Shown: positions 7,948 through 16,348, numbered from the stretch's first letter. The stretch is 64,000 bases of DNA from Pseudomonas sp. PDM16 (GCF_014851865.1 NZ_JACVAM010000001.1:434001-498000); one strand, 5' to 3'. Made by a program: numbers and translations. Notes: generated from the sequence alone by a model not told the origin.

Positions 7948-9315
7948 ATGAACTTCGCCGATATCCAGGAAGCCCGCGACTTCCTCGCCGCCCATCCCGA
8001 AGTACGCAGCATCGAGCTGATGCTGATCGACGCCAATGGCATTCCGCGCGGCAAGCTGCTGCACCGCGACGAGCTGCTGGCCATCTACGAGAACGGCCGG
8101 CCGCTGCCCAGCTCGATCCTCTCGCTGACCATCCAGGGCGAAGACGTGGAGGCCAGCGGCCTGGTCTGGGAAGTGGCCGATGCAGACTGCTGGACCTACC
8201 CGATTCCCGGCAGCCTGACCCTGCAACCCTGGCGCACGGTACCGACCGGCCAGCTGCAAGTGAGCATGCACCCGACCCAGGGCCTGCCGGCCACCCCCGG
8301 CGATCCCCGCCATGTGCTGGCCCGCGCCATCGACGCGCTCAAGGCCGATGGCTACCACCCGGTGATGGCGGTGGAGCTGGAGTTCTACCTGCTGGATAAA
8401 CAGCGCGACGCCAATGGCCGTCCGCAACCGGCGCTGCAAGCCAACGGCGTGCGCCCGCAGGCGCCGCAGGTGTATGGCGTGTACGAGCTGGAGCAGTTGC
8501 AGCCGTTCCTCGACGACCTCTACGCCGCCTGCGAAGTGCAGGGCCTGCCGGTGCGCACGGCGATTTCCGAATACGCCCCGGGCCAGGTCGAGCTGACCCT
8601 GGAGCATCGTTTCGACGCGCTACAGGCGGTCGATGAAGGCGTGCGCTACAAGCGCCTGGTCAAGGGCGTGGCCAACAAGCACGGCCTGCAGGCCTGCTTC
8701 ATGGCCAAACCGTTCGGCGACCTGGCCGGCAGCGGCCTGCATATGCACGTCAGCCTGGCCGACGCCGACGGCAACAACCTGATGGCCTCGGAAGACCCGC
8801 ATGGCACGCCGCTGCTCAAGCACGCCATCGGCGGCATGATGGCCACGCTCAATGACGCCCTGGCGATCTTCTGCCCCAACGCCAACTCCTACCGGCGCTT
8901 CCAGGCCAACAGCTACGCGCCGCTGGCCAAGAGCTGGGGTGTGAACAACCGCACCGTGTCGTTCCGCGTACCGGGCGGCCCGGCCAAGAGCCGCCACGTC
9001 GAGCACCGCATCTGCGGCGCCGACGCCAACCCCTACCTGGCGGCGGCGGCGATCCTCGCCGGCATCCACCACGGCATCAAGAATCAGATCGACCCGGGCG
9101 AGGCGATTGTCGGCAACGGCTACGAGCAGGCCCGCGAGACGCTACCGACCGACTGGCTGACCGCGCTGCGCAACCTGGAGCAGTCGAGCTGGGCCAAGGA
9201 AGCGCTGGGTGAGGATTTCCTGAAAATCTTCCTGGCGATCAAGTGGGAGGAGTTCCGCCAGTTTGTCGGCGAAGTGGGCGAGCAGGATTGGCGCTGGTAC
9301 CTGACCCACGCCTGA
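7948..9315 (+). CDS. Glutamine synthetase family ligase (PuuA-like)
   Basis: A 455-residue ATP-dependent ligase of the glutamine synthetase fold. Visible elements are the N-terminal beta-grasp segment (IELMLIDANGIPRGKLL), the metal-binding MAVELEFYLLD and SEYAPGQVEL, the GSGLHMHVSL segment, and the RVPGGPAKSRHVEHRICGADANPYL core. Length and sequence fit the gamma-glutamyl-amine synthetases (PuuA/GlnA3 type), which attach glutamate to an amine for catabolism, rather than assimilatory GlnA. Paired with the aminotransferase 13 bp upstream, it probably acts in one pathway for a specific amine. This is a family-level inference; no dehydrogenase or gamma-glutamyl hydrolase lies in the operon. Confidence 0.85.
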   Translation: MNFADIQEARDFLAAHPEVRSIELMLIDANGIPRGKLLHRDELLAIYENGRPLPSSILSLTIQGEDVEASGLVWEVADADCWTYPIPGSLTLQPWRTVPTGQLQVSMHPTQGLPATPGDPRHVLARAIDALKADGYHPVMAVELEFYLLDKQRDANGRPQPALQANGVRPQAPQVYGVYELEQLQPFLDDLYAACEVQGLPVRTAISEYAPGQVELTLEHRFDALQAVDEGVRYKRLVKGVANKHGLQACFMAKPFGDLAGSGLHMHVSLADADGNNLMASEDPHGTPLLKHAIGGMMATLNDALAIFCPNANSYRRFQANSYAPLAKSWGVNNRTVSFRVPGGPAKSRHVEHRICGADANPYLAAAAILAGIHHGIKNQIDPGEAIVGNGYEQARETLPTDWLTALRNLEQSSWAKEALGEDFLKIFLAIKWEEFRQFVGEVGEQDWRWYLTHA

Positions 9316-9361
9316 GCCGCTACTGCGCTATGCCTGGCGTTATTGGCGGCACACTCGACAA

Positions 9362-9398
9362 TGCTCATTGGCTATCTGCCAATTGCGCTTTTCGAGCA
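9362..9398 (+). other. Nested hairpin downstream of the ligase gene, possible weak terminator
   Basis: Inner stem ATTGGC (9367-9372) / GCCAAT (9378-9383) is enclosed by TGCTC (9362-9366) / GAGCA (9394-9398), with a T4 run at 9389-9392 inside the structure. The 196-bp gap 9316-9511 contains no gene that I can support. Confidence 0.35.
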
Positions 9399-9511
9399 CG
9401 CCCCCGCCTAGCCAGGCCTTCGCTCGCTACGCTGCTCCGCCGCTAGATCTCACATGCCATTGCCGAACTGCGGCTCGCTCCAATCGATGCGCTGGGGCAG
9501 GCCGGCGCCAG

Positions 9512-10216
9512 CTAGCGCGGTTCGACCTTGAAGTACTCGCCGGCCACGCTGATGCCGGCACCGCCGTACTCCTGGCAGGCGTCGGCGAACACCTCCAGCA
9601 CGCGCAAGCGCATGCCGTCGCGCAACAGCTGTACCTTGCACTCGGTCGCCAGGCCGGCGTCCTGCAGCTCGAAGTAATCACCCGCGCCGCTCAGGCGACC
9701 GTCCAGCTCACCGATGGCCGCCGGCCCCCACTCCTCGATATCCCTGCCGGCACGTATCGGCCCGAAGGAAGCACGGTAGGCCGCGCCTTCGCGGCGGATC
9801 TGCAGGGTGCTCCAGGCCGCCTGGCCGGCGTAGCGCCGATACTCGCCCTCCACCACGGCGGACAGCGCGGACACATCGCGCTCGCCGACCTTGGCCAGGT
9901 TATGGCGGGTCGCCGCGCCGTCGAAATCATTGCGCAGCGCCACCTGCAGCCAGGCGCGGGCCATACCGGCATGACCCGCCTTGAGGTTGGCCAGCATCAG
10001 GTTGTTCAGGGCCAGCTCCTGAGCGGCACGGTCCTCGGCCTGTTCCGCCTGTCTGAGCTGACGCTCGAACGCCGCGATGGCTTCTGCATGGCGGCCCGCC
10101 TGGTAGGCGACGGTGCCAGCCTGGTTACAGGCGGCCGGGCTGTCGCAGCCTGGCTGCGCGGCGGTGCAGAACGCGCCGAAAGGGAGCAGCAACAAGGGCA
10201 GATAGTGAGCACGCAT
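9512..10216 (-). CDS. Exported TPR-like protein of unknown function
   Basis: A 234-residue protein with a signal peptide (MRAHYLPLLLLPFGAFCTAA). A helical region with tetratricopeptide character follows (CNQAGTVAYQAGRHAEAIAAF, then LALNNLMLANLKAGHAGMARAW, residues ~30-105). The C-terminal half looks beta-rich (ASFGPIRAGRDIEEWG, GDYFELQDAGLATECKVQLL). The start ATG at 10214-10216 follows GGAGACC. A longer open frame extends upstream to 11089 but overlaps the thioesterase gene and has no start signal. It is probably periplasmic; no specific function can be assigned. Confidence 0.7.
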   Translation of the reverse strand: MRAHYLPLLLLPFGAFCTAAQPGCDSPAACNQAGTVAYQAGRHAEAIAAFERQLRQAEQAEDRAAQELALNNLMLANLKAGHAGMARAWLQVALRNDFDGAATRHNLAKVGERDVSALSAVVEGEYRRYAGQAAWSTLQIRREGAAYRASFGPIRAGRDIEEWGPAAIGELDGRLSGAGDYFELQDAGLATECKVQLLRDGMRLRVLEVFADACQEYGGAGISVAGEYFKVEPR

Positions 10217-10399
10217 GATCGGTCTCCTGGCGCAAAAGCCCCAGCTTAACGCCTCGGCCATGCTCTGTCGGCTGGCGGCCACAAAGTTGCATGCCTGGCG
10301 GCGCTGGCGCAGCGAAGTAAACAGGCAGCACCTATAACAATCAGCAGACCCCGCAGGAACTGCACAGCCAGCCCCCTCAAACTGCCTATGAGACACACG

Positions 10400-10882
10400 A
10401 TGGAACTCGCAACCAGCAAACTCTCCATGACCGTACTGATGACCCCGGACATGGCCAACTTCTCCGGCAACGTACACGGCGGCACCCTGCTCAAGTACCT
10501 CGATGAAGTGGCCTACGCCTGTGCCGCGCGCTACGCCGGCTGCTACGTGGTGACCCTGTCGGTGGACCAGGTGATCTTCCGCGAGCCAATTCACGTCGGC
10601 GAGCTGGTCACCTTCCTCGCCTCGGTCAACTACACCGGACGCACCTCGATGGAGATCGGCATCAAGGTCATCACCGAGAACATTCGCGAAAAATCCGTGC
10701 GCCACACCAACAGCTGTTTCTTCAGCATGGTGGCGGTGGACGACCAGGGCCAGCCGACCCCGGTGCCCGCCCTGCAACCGGAGAACGCAGACGAGAAACG
10801 CCGCTACGCCCTGGCGCAGAAACGCCGCGCCATCCGCCAGGAACTGGAGCGGCGCTACCAGTCGCTGGATAGCGAAGGCTGA
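10400..10882 (+). CDS. Acyl-CoA thioesterase (hotdog fold, YciA-like)
   Basis: A 160-residue hotdog-fold thioesterase that hydrolyses acyl-CoA to the free acid. The motif TPDMANFSGNVHGGTLLKYLD carries the family signature (read as NVHGGTLLKYLDEVAY), with the catalytic Asp in the DEVAY helix. The substrate strand is VTLSVDQVIFREPIHVGEL and a charged C-terminal helix ends the protein. ATG at 10400 (MELATSKLSM) is preferred as the usual N-terminus of the family; an in-frame ATG four codons upstream at 10388 is the alternative, and neither has a strong Shine-Dalgarno sequence. It stands alone between oppositely oriented genes. Confidence 0.85.
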   Translation: MELATSKLSMTVLMTPDMANFSGNVHGGTLLKYLDEVAYACAARYAGCYVVTLSVDQVIFREPIHVGELVTFLASVNYTGRTSMEIGIKVITENIREKSVRHTNSCFFSMVAVDDQGQPTPVPALQPENADEKRRYALAQKRRAIRQELERRYQSLDSEG

Positions 10883-10986
10883 ACCATTCTTCCGGGGATA
10901 AGCCTTTGGGCCTGGTCGTCCGAGCCGCATCAGTGCACGCAGCTGGGCGGTCCAACCAACCTCTCTGTGGCTCGTCTCGCTTAATC

Positions 10987-11114
10987 GTAGGAGCGCCCAA
11001 GCTTCAGCCAAGCGAGGGCGGCAGCGCCGCCAATAGCAAGAGAGTGCAGGCAAGGTGCACTGCAGGGCTACGGTCACCCGTGTCGGCAACGCAAGGGCGC
11101 CAACGTGCTCCCAC
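10987..11114. repeat. Possible REP-like intergenic palindrome cluster
   Basis: The 240-bp gap 10883-11122 contains GTAGGAGCG at 10987-10995, an imperfect inverted match GTGCTCCCAC at 11105-11114, and between them a perfect hairpin GGCGGC/GCCGCC at 11017-11031. This is the general look of pseudomonad REP doublets, but only one copy occurs in the window, so the repeat status is unproven. The gap holds no gene that I can support. Confidence 0.3.
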
Positions 11115-11122
11115 CCTAGCCG

Positions 11123-12379
11123 CTACTGCGCGGCGGGTGCGGTCCAGGGCAGGCAGCGAAGATGGTGCTTGTCCACTAGCGGGCCGCTGAAACAGTATGC
11201 CTGGAGCGTCTCGTCCCACTCCGCGCGCTCGCCTGGTCGATAGGGATTGTCCGCCTCAGGTACCCCCTGCCCGAGAGCATTGAACAGGGTCAGCTTCGCC
11301 TCCAGATCATGCAGGCGTGCGAGGTAGTTGTTGAAGTCGGGCACTGCGACACTGCCGAGTATCGTTCCTACTGGATTCCGAGTACGGCGCCAGAAACTCG
11401 GCTGGCTGCGTGCTGGAGTTCCCAGGGTACGTACGAAGGCAGAGGTATCCAGAAGAGAATTGGTAGCCATCCGCTGATAGCCCGGCAGGATGTCGTTCAC
11501 CGTCATATGCGGCTTGTACATCAAGCGCAGCCGCCATTGGGCTACGCCGGCGCTCTGCGGATTGTCCACCAGAGTCAGCATCCCGGAGCCCACCAAAACG
11601 AACTCGCGACGCATCGCCGCCCCCAGCGAACGCTCCGCCTCGCTCAGTGGCGACTCGGCGGCCGGCAGCGGCACCAGGCCAGCACGATACAGCGCTGCGA
11701 CGGCATTCAGATCGCGACCCAGCAGATTCACCAGCATCATTTTAAGGATCAGATTGTCCGCACGTGCCAGCCATCCCCGCAGATGACGCACATCCTGCTG
11801 CAGGAGCGCCAGGGCTTCACCACCACGGCCATCCTCCGCCAAGGCCATGGCCTGTGCGGCACGCAGCAGGTTGGCCCTGCCCAGGCTGCTGTAGTTGGCC
11901 AGCGGCTCATCCACGCTCGGCTGAGCAAGGGTACGGTAGTCGTCCAGTGCCAGCAGGCTGTCGTAGCGCCGTAGCAACTCGCCGTGACGGGCCAGCAGTG
12001 CGGCCAGCCCTGCACTATCCTGGCGCAACCGCTCAAGACAGCCTGCATCACCGAGGGCGCAGAGGTTCTTTCCGGGCAGCTCCAGACGTTCGCCATCCGT
12101 GGCCGAGACCATCAGATCGTAGGGGCCATGTTGCGCCCGCCATTGCAAGTGCGCCTCAACCATCTGACGGCCAGCCTCCTGCGGATGCTGCCCGGCGGGG
12201 GCATCCAGGCCCAGCAACTGGTAGTAGGCCTTGCTGTCGGCAGTTGCTACCGATTCTTCGAGCCAGGCTCTGGCTACCGGCCCCAGAGGCTCATCCTGCC
12301 ACCACGCCCATGCACCCGCTCCCAGCACCATCACGGTACCGAGCAAGACCTTCTTCCAGTTCTTCATCGCCGACTTCAC
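11123..12379 (-). CDS. Membrane-anchored protein of unknown function
   Basis: A 418-residue protein with one N-terminal hydrophobic segment (VLLGTVMVLGAGAWAWW, residues ~10-27) and a long, mostly helical, Leu/Ala-rich periplasmic part. I recognise no catalytic motif. Its ATG at 12377-12379 overlaps the stop of the zinc-ribbon gene upstream (ATGA), which decides the start and indicates translational coupling. The two genes therefore probably act together. No terminator is visible after it. Confidence 0.7.
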   Translation of the reverse strand: MKSAMKNWKKVLLGTVMVLGAGAWAWWQDEPLGPVARAWLEESVATADSKAYYQLLGLDAPAGQHPQEAGRQMVEAHLQWRAQHGPYDLMVSATDGERLELPGKNLCALGDAGCLERLRQDSAGLAALLARHGELLRRYDSLLALDDYRTLAQPSVDEPLANYSSLGRANLLRAAQAMALAEDGRGGEALALLQQDVRHLRGWLARADNLILKMMLVNLLGRDLNAVAALYRAGLVPLPAAESPLSEAERSLGAAMRREFVLVGSGMLTLVDNPQSAGVAQWRLRLMYKPHMTVNDILPGYQRMATNSLLDTSAFVRTLGTPARSQPSFWRRTRNPVGTILGSVAVPDFNNYLARLHDLEAKLTLFNALGQGVPEADNPYRPGERAEWDETLQAYCFSGPLVDKHHLRCLPWTAPAAQ

Positions 12380-12909
12380 TCGTGGCCGATGTAATGCAGC
12401 AGCTCCCTGCGCTGCGGGTGGTCCTTGAGCCAGGCTCGGACCTCATCGGCGCGGGCAATGGAGTCGGCGCCGGCCAGGCGGGTGAAGCGCTCGCGGCGAG
12501 ACTGCTCGGCACTCTCCTGGCGTACCCGGCGCTGCCAGGCCTCGCTGAAGATCGCCGGCATGCTGCGGCTCAGCTCCAGAGCCTTGAGCAGCTGCCACTC
12601 GCCGCCATCCAGCCAGGCCTCGTCGCACGAGGTACAGAGGTCCAGGCGATTGCTGCGGGTACCGCTGATCTGGAACTTGCTCATCAGCTTGGCGCATTTG
12701 GGGCAAGTCAGCGCCTGAGGCGTTTCCTTGGCCGGTTCGGCCTGTAGCCCGGTATCCATCGCCTCGGGTTGCGGCGCACGCTCGGCCCAGTCACGGTAGT
12801 AAAGCAGCGCCACCAGTGCGCCGGCACACTGCTCGCAGCCGTGAGCCAACAGGCCGTCTTCGAGCTTGGTGGGTTTCAATTGGGAGTCACGGCAGGCAGG
12901 GCAATGCAT
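12376..12909 (-). CDS. Zinc-ribbon (zf-TFIIB type) protein
   Basis: A 177-residue soluble protein with two CxxC pairs at the N-terminus (MHCPACRDSQL and CEQCAGALVAL). A central zf-TFIIB ribbon reads LTCPKCAKLM, then LDLCTSCDEAWLDGGEWQLL. The family binds one or two zinc ions and has no established function. The C-terminal ~70 residues are helical and charged. It is first in a two-gene unit with the membrane protein at 11123-12379, overlapping it by 4 bp. Confidence 0.8.
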   Translation of the reverse strand: MHCPACRDSQLKPTKLEDGLLAHGCEQCAGALVALLYYRDWAERAPQPEAMDTGLQAEPAKETPQALTCPKCAKLMSKFQISGTRSNRLDLCTSCDEAWLDGGEWQLLKALELSRSMPAIFSEAWQRRVRQESAEQSRRERFTRLAGADSIARADEVRAWLKDHPQRRELLHYIGHE

Positions 12910-13035
12910 GGGAAGATCCTTTTCGTGGGTTGAGCGCAGGCCGCGACCCTATCCAAGAAGCCCTGTCGGCTCAAGCGGTAGCTGAGCACGGCGTCACGGA
13001 TCGGTTAAGCTTGGCCTGTAAACACCGGAGTCCAC

Positions 13036-13437
13036 ATGATCGATCTGCTGGATGTAATGCTTCTGATGCTGTTCGCCGCTGGCGGCGCCTGGTTATGGCG
13101 CGGGCATGGCATTCGCGAGCGCGCGCTAGCTCTTGCCAAGCAACACTGCGCCAAGCTGGATGTGGAGCTGCTGGACGGCAACGTCGCCTTTCGCCGCCTG
13201 GCGATCGTTCGTGACATCCGGGGACAGCGGCGTGTGGCGCGGATCTACGGTTTCGAGTTCACCGTCACCGGCGAGCAGCGTCTGACCGGCACCGTCAGCA
13301 TGTATGGACGTCACCTGGGCAACATCGAGCTGGAGGCTCACCCCTTCCAGGCACCCCCGCTGGACGATAAGGTCATTCAGCTCGACGATTGGCGCCGCAG
13401 CCACCCGCGGGCGGACGACCAGCGCCGCGTCGACTGA
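13036..13437 (+). CDS. DUF3301 membrane-anchored protein
   Basis: A 133-residue protein. An N-terminal transmembrane helix (LLDVMLLMLFAAGGAWLW) is followed by the DUF3301 domain: ALALAKQHCAKLDVELLDGNVAF, then RIYGFEFTVTGEQRLTGTVSM. The family is conserved in gammaproteobacteria and uncharacterised. The start ATG at 13036 follows CGGAG. It is convergent with the DUF7079-type gene (gap 4 bp). Confidence 0.82.
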   Translation: MIDLLDVMLLMLFAAGGAWLWRGHGIRERALALAKQHCAKLDVELLDGNVAFRRLAIVRDIRGQRRVARIYGFEFTVTGEQRLTGTVSMYGRHLGNIELEAHPFQAPPLDDKVIQLDDWRRSHPRADDQRRVD

Positions 13438-13441
13438 CACC

Positions 13442-13807
13442 CTATCCGCCCAGTTCCTCGAGTCGCAGCAGCACCTGTTGCCATTCCGGCTCGGCCGCAT
13501 AGGTCATCGGCTTGCGCAAAAGACGGCAGCGCCAGCGATGCCAGCGGCGTCCTCGCAATGCCTGGAAGCGGCGACAACCAGCGCTCAGCCAGTTCGGGTC
13601 GAAGCCGCTCCAGGCTCCCGCCGCCACCCAATGGTTGCCCCACAGCAGAGGGGCGACCTCCTCCAGATAGATGGCCTGCAGCTCCTCCAGGGGCAAGCCG
13701 CTGGCGTGTAATACCCTCGCGATATGGCGGTGGTCATGGTCGTCCAGCTGGTTATCCAGCCACAACTCGGACAGCACCAGCCACACATCCTCGCGGCTGG
13801 TGCTCAT
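13442..13807 (-). CDS. DUF7079-like small conserved protein
   Basis: A 121-residue protein rich in Trp and His (ELWLDNQLDDHDHRHIARVL, NHWVAAGAWSGFDPNWL, RRWHRWRCRLL). The pattern matches a small uncharacterised family found in proteobacteria, usually called DUF7079. The start ATG at 13805-13807 lies 1 bp after the stop of the upstream alpha/beta hydrolase, so the two are co-transcribed. An N-terminal extension to 13900 would overlap the hydrolase and is rejected. Confidence 0.65.
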   Translation of the reverse strand: MSTSREDVWLVLSELWLDNQLDDHDHRHIARVLHASGLPLEELQAIYLEEVAPLLWGNHWVAAGAWSGFDPNWLSAGCRRFQALRGRRWHRWRCRLLRKPMTYAAEPEWQQVLLRLEELGG

Positions 13808-13808
13808 G

Positions 13809-14690
13809 TCAGCGCTCGGGTTGCAGGAAGGCGATGACCCGAGCGGCTGTGTCCTCGGGGTGTTCCTGCATGAAGCAATGACCGCCCGCGACCTCGGCAA
13901 TGCTTACGGCCCCGTTCAGGTCGCGCAGACGCCTGGCGGACTGGCCAACGAAGGGATAGGTCTTCGCCCCGTATAGCAGCAGGGTCGGTGTGTTCATTCT
14001 GGCAAGCGAGGGCCATAGTCGCCGGGGGAAGGAGCTGAAGATATCCACCTCGCGACTCGGCCGGCACTTCAACTCCACACCGCCGTCTTCGGCATCCTTC
14101 AGCGCGTGATCGACATAGGCGTGCAATGCGGAGTCGGCCCAGCCACGGAAGATGCCACGTCCCTGCAGGAGGGAGAATGCGTTGGCTCGATCCGGCCAGT
14201 GGCGGCGGCGCGCCGCCGACTTTTGCGCCATGACGTTGCGTCGATGCAGACCGACCAGCTCGGACAAGGCCATCACACCCACCATGGCCTTGCTGAACAG
14301 CACCGGGTCGAGTAGCGCCGCGCGCTGGAACAGCTGCGGATGGCGCGCCAGGATAAGGCTGGTCAGTACGCCGCCGAAGCTGTGGCCGAGAGCGAAGCAT
14401 GCCACGTCGCCGAAGCGCTCGCGGCCAGCCTCGAATGCCTCCACCGCTAGCTCGGCACTGCGATTCCAGCCATGGAAGCGGCCGCCGTGCTCGGTGTCGC
14501 CATGTCCTTGCACATCGCACAGCCAGAGGTCGAAATGCTCTGCCAGTGGCTTCAGCATGGGCTCATAGGCACGTCCGCAGAAACCGTTGCCATGCAGAAA
14601 GTGCAGCAGCGGCTTGCCACTGGGTGGGGTGTGCCAGCCCGTCAGAGTAAAACCGGCTGAGGAGGGGTGAGACCAAGGGAGCAGGTGCAT
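13809..14690 (-). CDS. Alpha/beta hydrolase
   Basis: A 293-residue hydrolase. The oxyanion segment is LHFLHGNGFCG, the nucleophile elbow is FALGHSFGGVL (G-H-S-F-G), the acid is in TPTLLLYGAKTYPFVG, and the catalytic His is in VAGGHCFMQEHPED. The fold is certain but the substrate is not. No Shine-Dalgarno precedes the ATG at 14688-14690. The upstream sequence is the T run of a terminator ending 3 bp before the ATG, so the 5' leader would be extremely short. The downstream DUF7079-like gene is 1 bp away. Confidence 0.82.
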   Translation of the reverse strand: MHLLPWSHPSSAGFTLTGWHTPPSGKPLLHFLHGNGFCGRAYEPMLKPLAEHFDLWLCDVQGHGDTEHGGRFHGWNRSAELAVEAFEAGRERFGDVACFALGHSFGGVLTSLILARHPQLFQRAALLDPVLFSKAMVGVMALSELVGLHRRNVMAQKSAARRRHWPDRANAFSLLQGRGIFRGWADSALHAYVDHALKDAEDGGVELKCRPSREVDIFSSFPRRLWPSLARMNTPTLLLYGAKTYPFVGQSARRLRDLNGAVSIAEVAGGHCFMQEHPEDTAARVIAFLQPER

Positions 14691-14692
14691 GT

Positions 14693-14721
14693 AAAAAAGG
14701 CGCCGCAGCGGAAACTGCGGC
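14693..14721 (-). terminator. Rho-independent terminator after the TetR-linked hydrolase
   Basis: On the minus strand, stem GCCGCAG (14721-14715) / CTGCGGC (14708-14702) encloses a 6-nt loop, followed after three bases by T6 (14698-14693). It ends transcription of the hydrolase at 14748-15548. Its T run abuts the ATG of the next minus-strand gene. Confidence 0.72.
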
Positions 14722-14747
14722 CAGTGTAACGGTGCATCGCGACCGAG

Positions 14748-15548
14748 TCAGGCCGGCATAGGCGCCGAATGCTCGGCGATAAAGGCCTGTAATAGCTGAT
14801 TCAATCGCTGCGGCTGGTCCAGCGGTGTGGCATGCCCCGAATCTTCGATTACCTCTAGGCGGGCATTGCGTAGTTGGCCCAGGTAGGCACGCTTGTATTC
14901 CAGTGGGGTGTAGTCGCGATCACCGCTGATCACCAGCAACGGCACATTTGCCTGACCCGCCGCCGGCATGGCAGACCAACCGGGAATGGCTCGCATGGCG
15001 TGCAGATAGGATGTGGGATCATTGCTGGCGATACGCTCGGCCACCCTCTCGCGCAGCGCCTCCTGCTCTGGCTTGGGAAACAGCTTGCCCGCCAACATCC
15101 CGGCCAGCGCCGGCAGGCCGATCAGGCGCACCAGGCCTAGACGCAACCAGACCTGACCACGGACCTTCCAGGTGTCGACGGGAAAGCTCGGCGCGCTATT
15201 GACCACCACAGCCGCGCGCACCAGGTCAGGATGTTCGGCCAGTAGTTGGAAAGTCAGCATGCCCCCCATGGAAATGCCCACCAGGATGCATGGTGCAACA
15301 TCCATGGCGCGGATAAAGTCGGCAACGTCGCCAGCCAACTCGGCGATGCTTACCGGCGCCCGCAACGGCTCGCTCTGGCCATGGCCACGCACGTCCATGG
15401 CGATCACCTCGCAAAACTGCGCAAGGTGATCGATTTGGGGCTGCCAGTCGAGCAGCGAAGACCCTAGCCCGTGCAACAGCAATACCGGGTATCCCTCGCC
15501 TTGCCGGATATAGGCGAAACGGCCATTGGCCAAATCCAGATATTCCAT
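14748..15548 (-). CDS. Alpha/beta hydrolase divergent from a TetR regulator
   Basis: A 266-residue hydrolase with the HGLGSSLLDW oxyanion segment, the nucleophile elbow VGISMGGML (G-I-S-M-G), the acid in VISGDRDYTP, and the catalytic His in DSGHATPLDQP. The fold family includes esterases, 3-oxoadipate enol-lactonases and intracellular ester hydrolases. ATG at 15548 is chosen for the AAGGA upstream. It is divergent from the TetR gene at 15728, and the space between them carries inverted repeats, so TetR probably regulates it. Given the nearby secreted PHA depolymerases it could hydrolyse imported hydroxyacyl oligomers; that is speculation. Confidence 0.82.
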   Translation of the reverse strand: MEYLDLANGRFAYIRQGEGYPVLLLHGLGSSLLDWQPQIDHLAQFCEVIAMDVRGHGQSEPLRAPVSIAELAGDVADFIRAMDVAPCILVGISMGGMLTFQLLAEHPDLVRAAVVVNSAPSFPVDTWKVRGQVWLRLGLVRLIGLPALAGMLAGKLFPKPEQEALRERVAERIASNDPTSYLHAMRAIPGWSAMPAAGQANVPLLVISGDRDYTPLEYKRAYLGQLRNARLEVIEDSGHATPLDQPQRLNQLLQAFIAEHSAPMPA

Positions 15549-15598
15549 GAAAGTTCTTTCCTTCAATAATAGATGGCAATAGATCGCCGTCCCCAAAG

Positions 15599-15661
15599 CA
15601 ACTTGCACGACTAGACAAGTTGTTCGATCGGATAACTTTCCAGCGGAACTTTGTTGTTATC
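15599..15661. promoter_or_regulatory. Candidate TetR operators between hydrolase and tetR
   Basis: Inverted repeat CAACTTG (15599-15605) / CAAGTTG (15616-15622) with a 10-bp spacer, and a second repeat GATAAC (15631-15636) / GTTATC (15656-15661). Both lie in the divergent promoter region, the expected place for TetR autoregulation. Confidence 0.5.
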
Positions 15662-15727
15662 TTTCCGTTATTTGCCTTGCCCTGGCAAACCCCCTAGAAT
15701 CGACCAGCGCCGTTTCGAGAATTGATC

Positions 15728-16348
15728 ATGTACAGTATTGCCAGTCCCACCCAGGCACGTAGCAAGAAGGCTCTGGAGCGCTTCTTGAATGCCGCTGCCG
15801 ACTTGCTGGCCAGCAACCAGTTCGAAGAAACCGGTATTTCCCAGATCGCCCAGTTGGCCGAATCCTCGGTCGGTACCTTCTACCGCCTGCTCGGCGACAA
15901 GGATGTCCTGCTGTATGCCGTGCACGAGCGCTTTGTCGAACAGAGCCGCGCCGCCGTAAACGCCCTGCTGGACGATCTGGCGCGCGAGGCGTTGCCACTG
16001 GACGCCCAGGTCGAAGCCTTCATTCGCGGGGTGGTTGGCCTGTTCGAGGGCAGTGAAGGCCTGCTTCGCGCCCTGATCCGCCGCAGCTCGATGGACCCTC
16101 AGTTCCGTCAGCGCTTCCATCAGCTCAATGCCTATATCGGCCAGGCCTTCGGCCGCATCGTGCTCCACCATCGCGACCATCTGCGCCATCCCTCCCCGGA
16201 GCAGGCGGCCGATCTCAGCGCCCACATGCTGCTCTCCGGCCTGAACTACTTCACCATGGTCGGTAGCCTCGGGGCGACCCCTCGGGAAGTTCTGCCCGCA
16301 GAACTTTCCCGAATGATCTGCAACTACCTTCAAGTTACGCAAAGTTAA
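15728..16348 (+). CDS. TetR/AcrR family transcriptional regulator
   Basis: A 206-residue regulator with an N-terminal TetR domain (ALERFLNAAADLLASNQFEE and ISQIAQLAESSVGTFYRLLG, residues ~14-60) and a helical ligand domain. ATG at 15728 is taken as the start; the in-frame TTG two codons upstream is less likely. It is divergent from an alpha/beta hydrolase and convergent (23 bp) with the DUF1329/DUF1302 operon. Position suggests it controls the hydrolase; control of the DUF operon and of the PHA depolymerases is possible but not shown. Confidence 0.87.
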   Translation: MYSIASPTQARSKKALERFLNAAADLLASNQFEETGISQIAQLAESSVGTFYRLLGDKDVLLYAVHERFVEQSRAAVNALLDDLAREALPLDAQVEAFIRGVVGLFEGSEGLLRALIRRSSMDPQFRQRFHQLNAYIGQAFGRIVLHHRDHLRHPSPEQAADLSAHMLLSGLNYFTMVGSLGATPREVLPAELSRMICNYLQVTQS

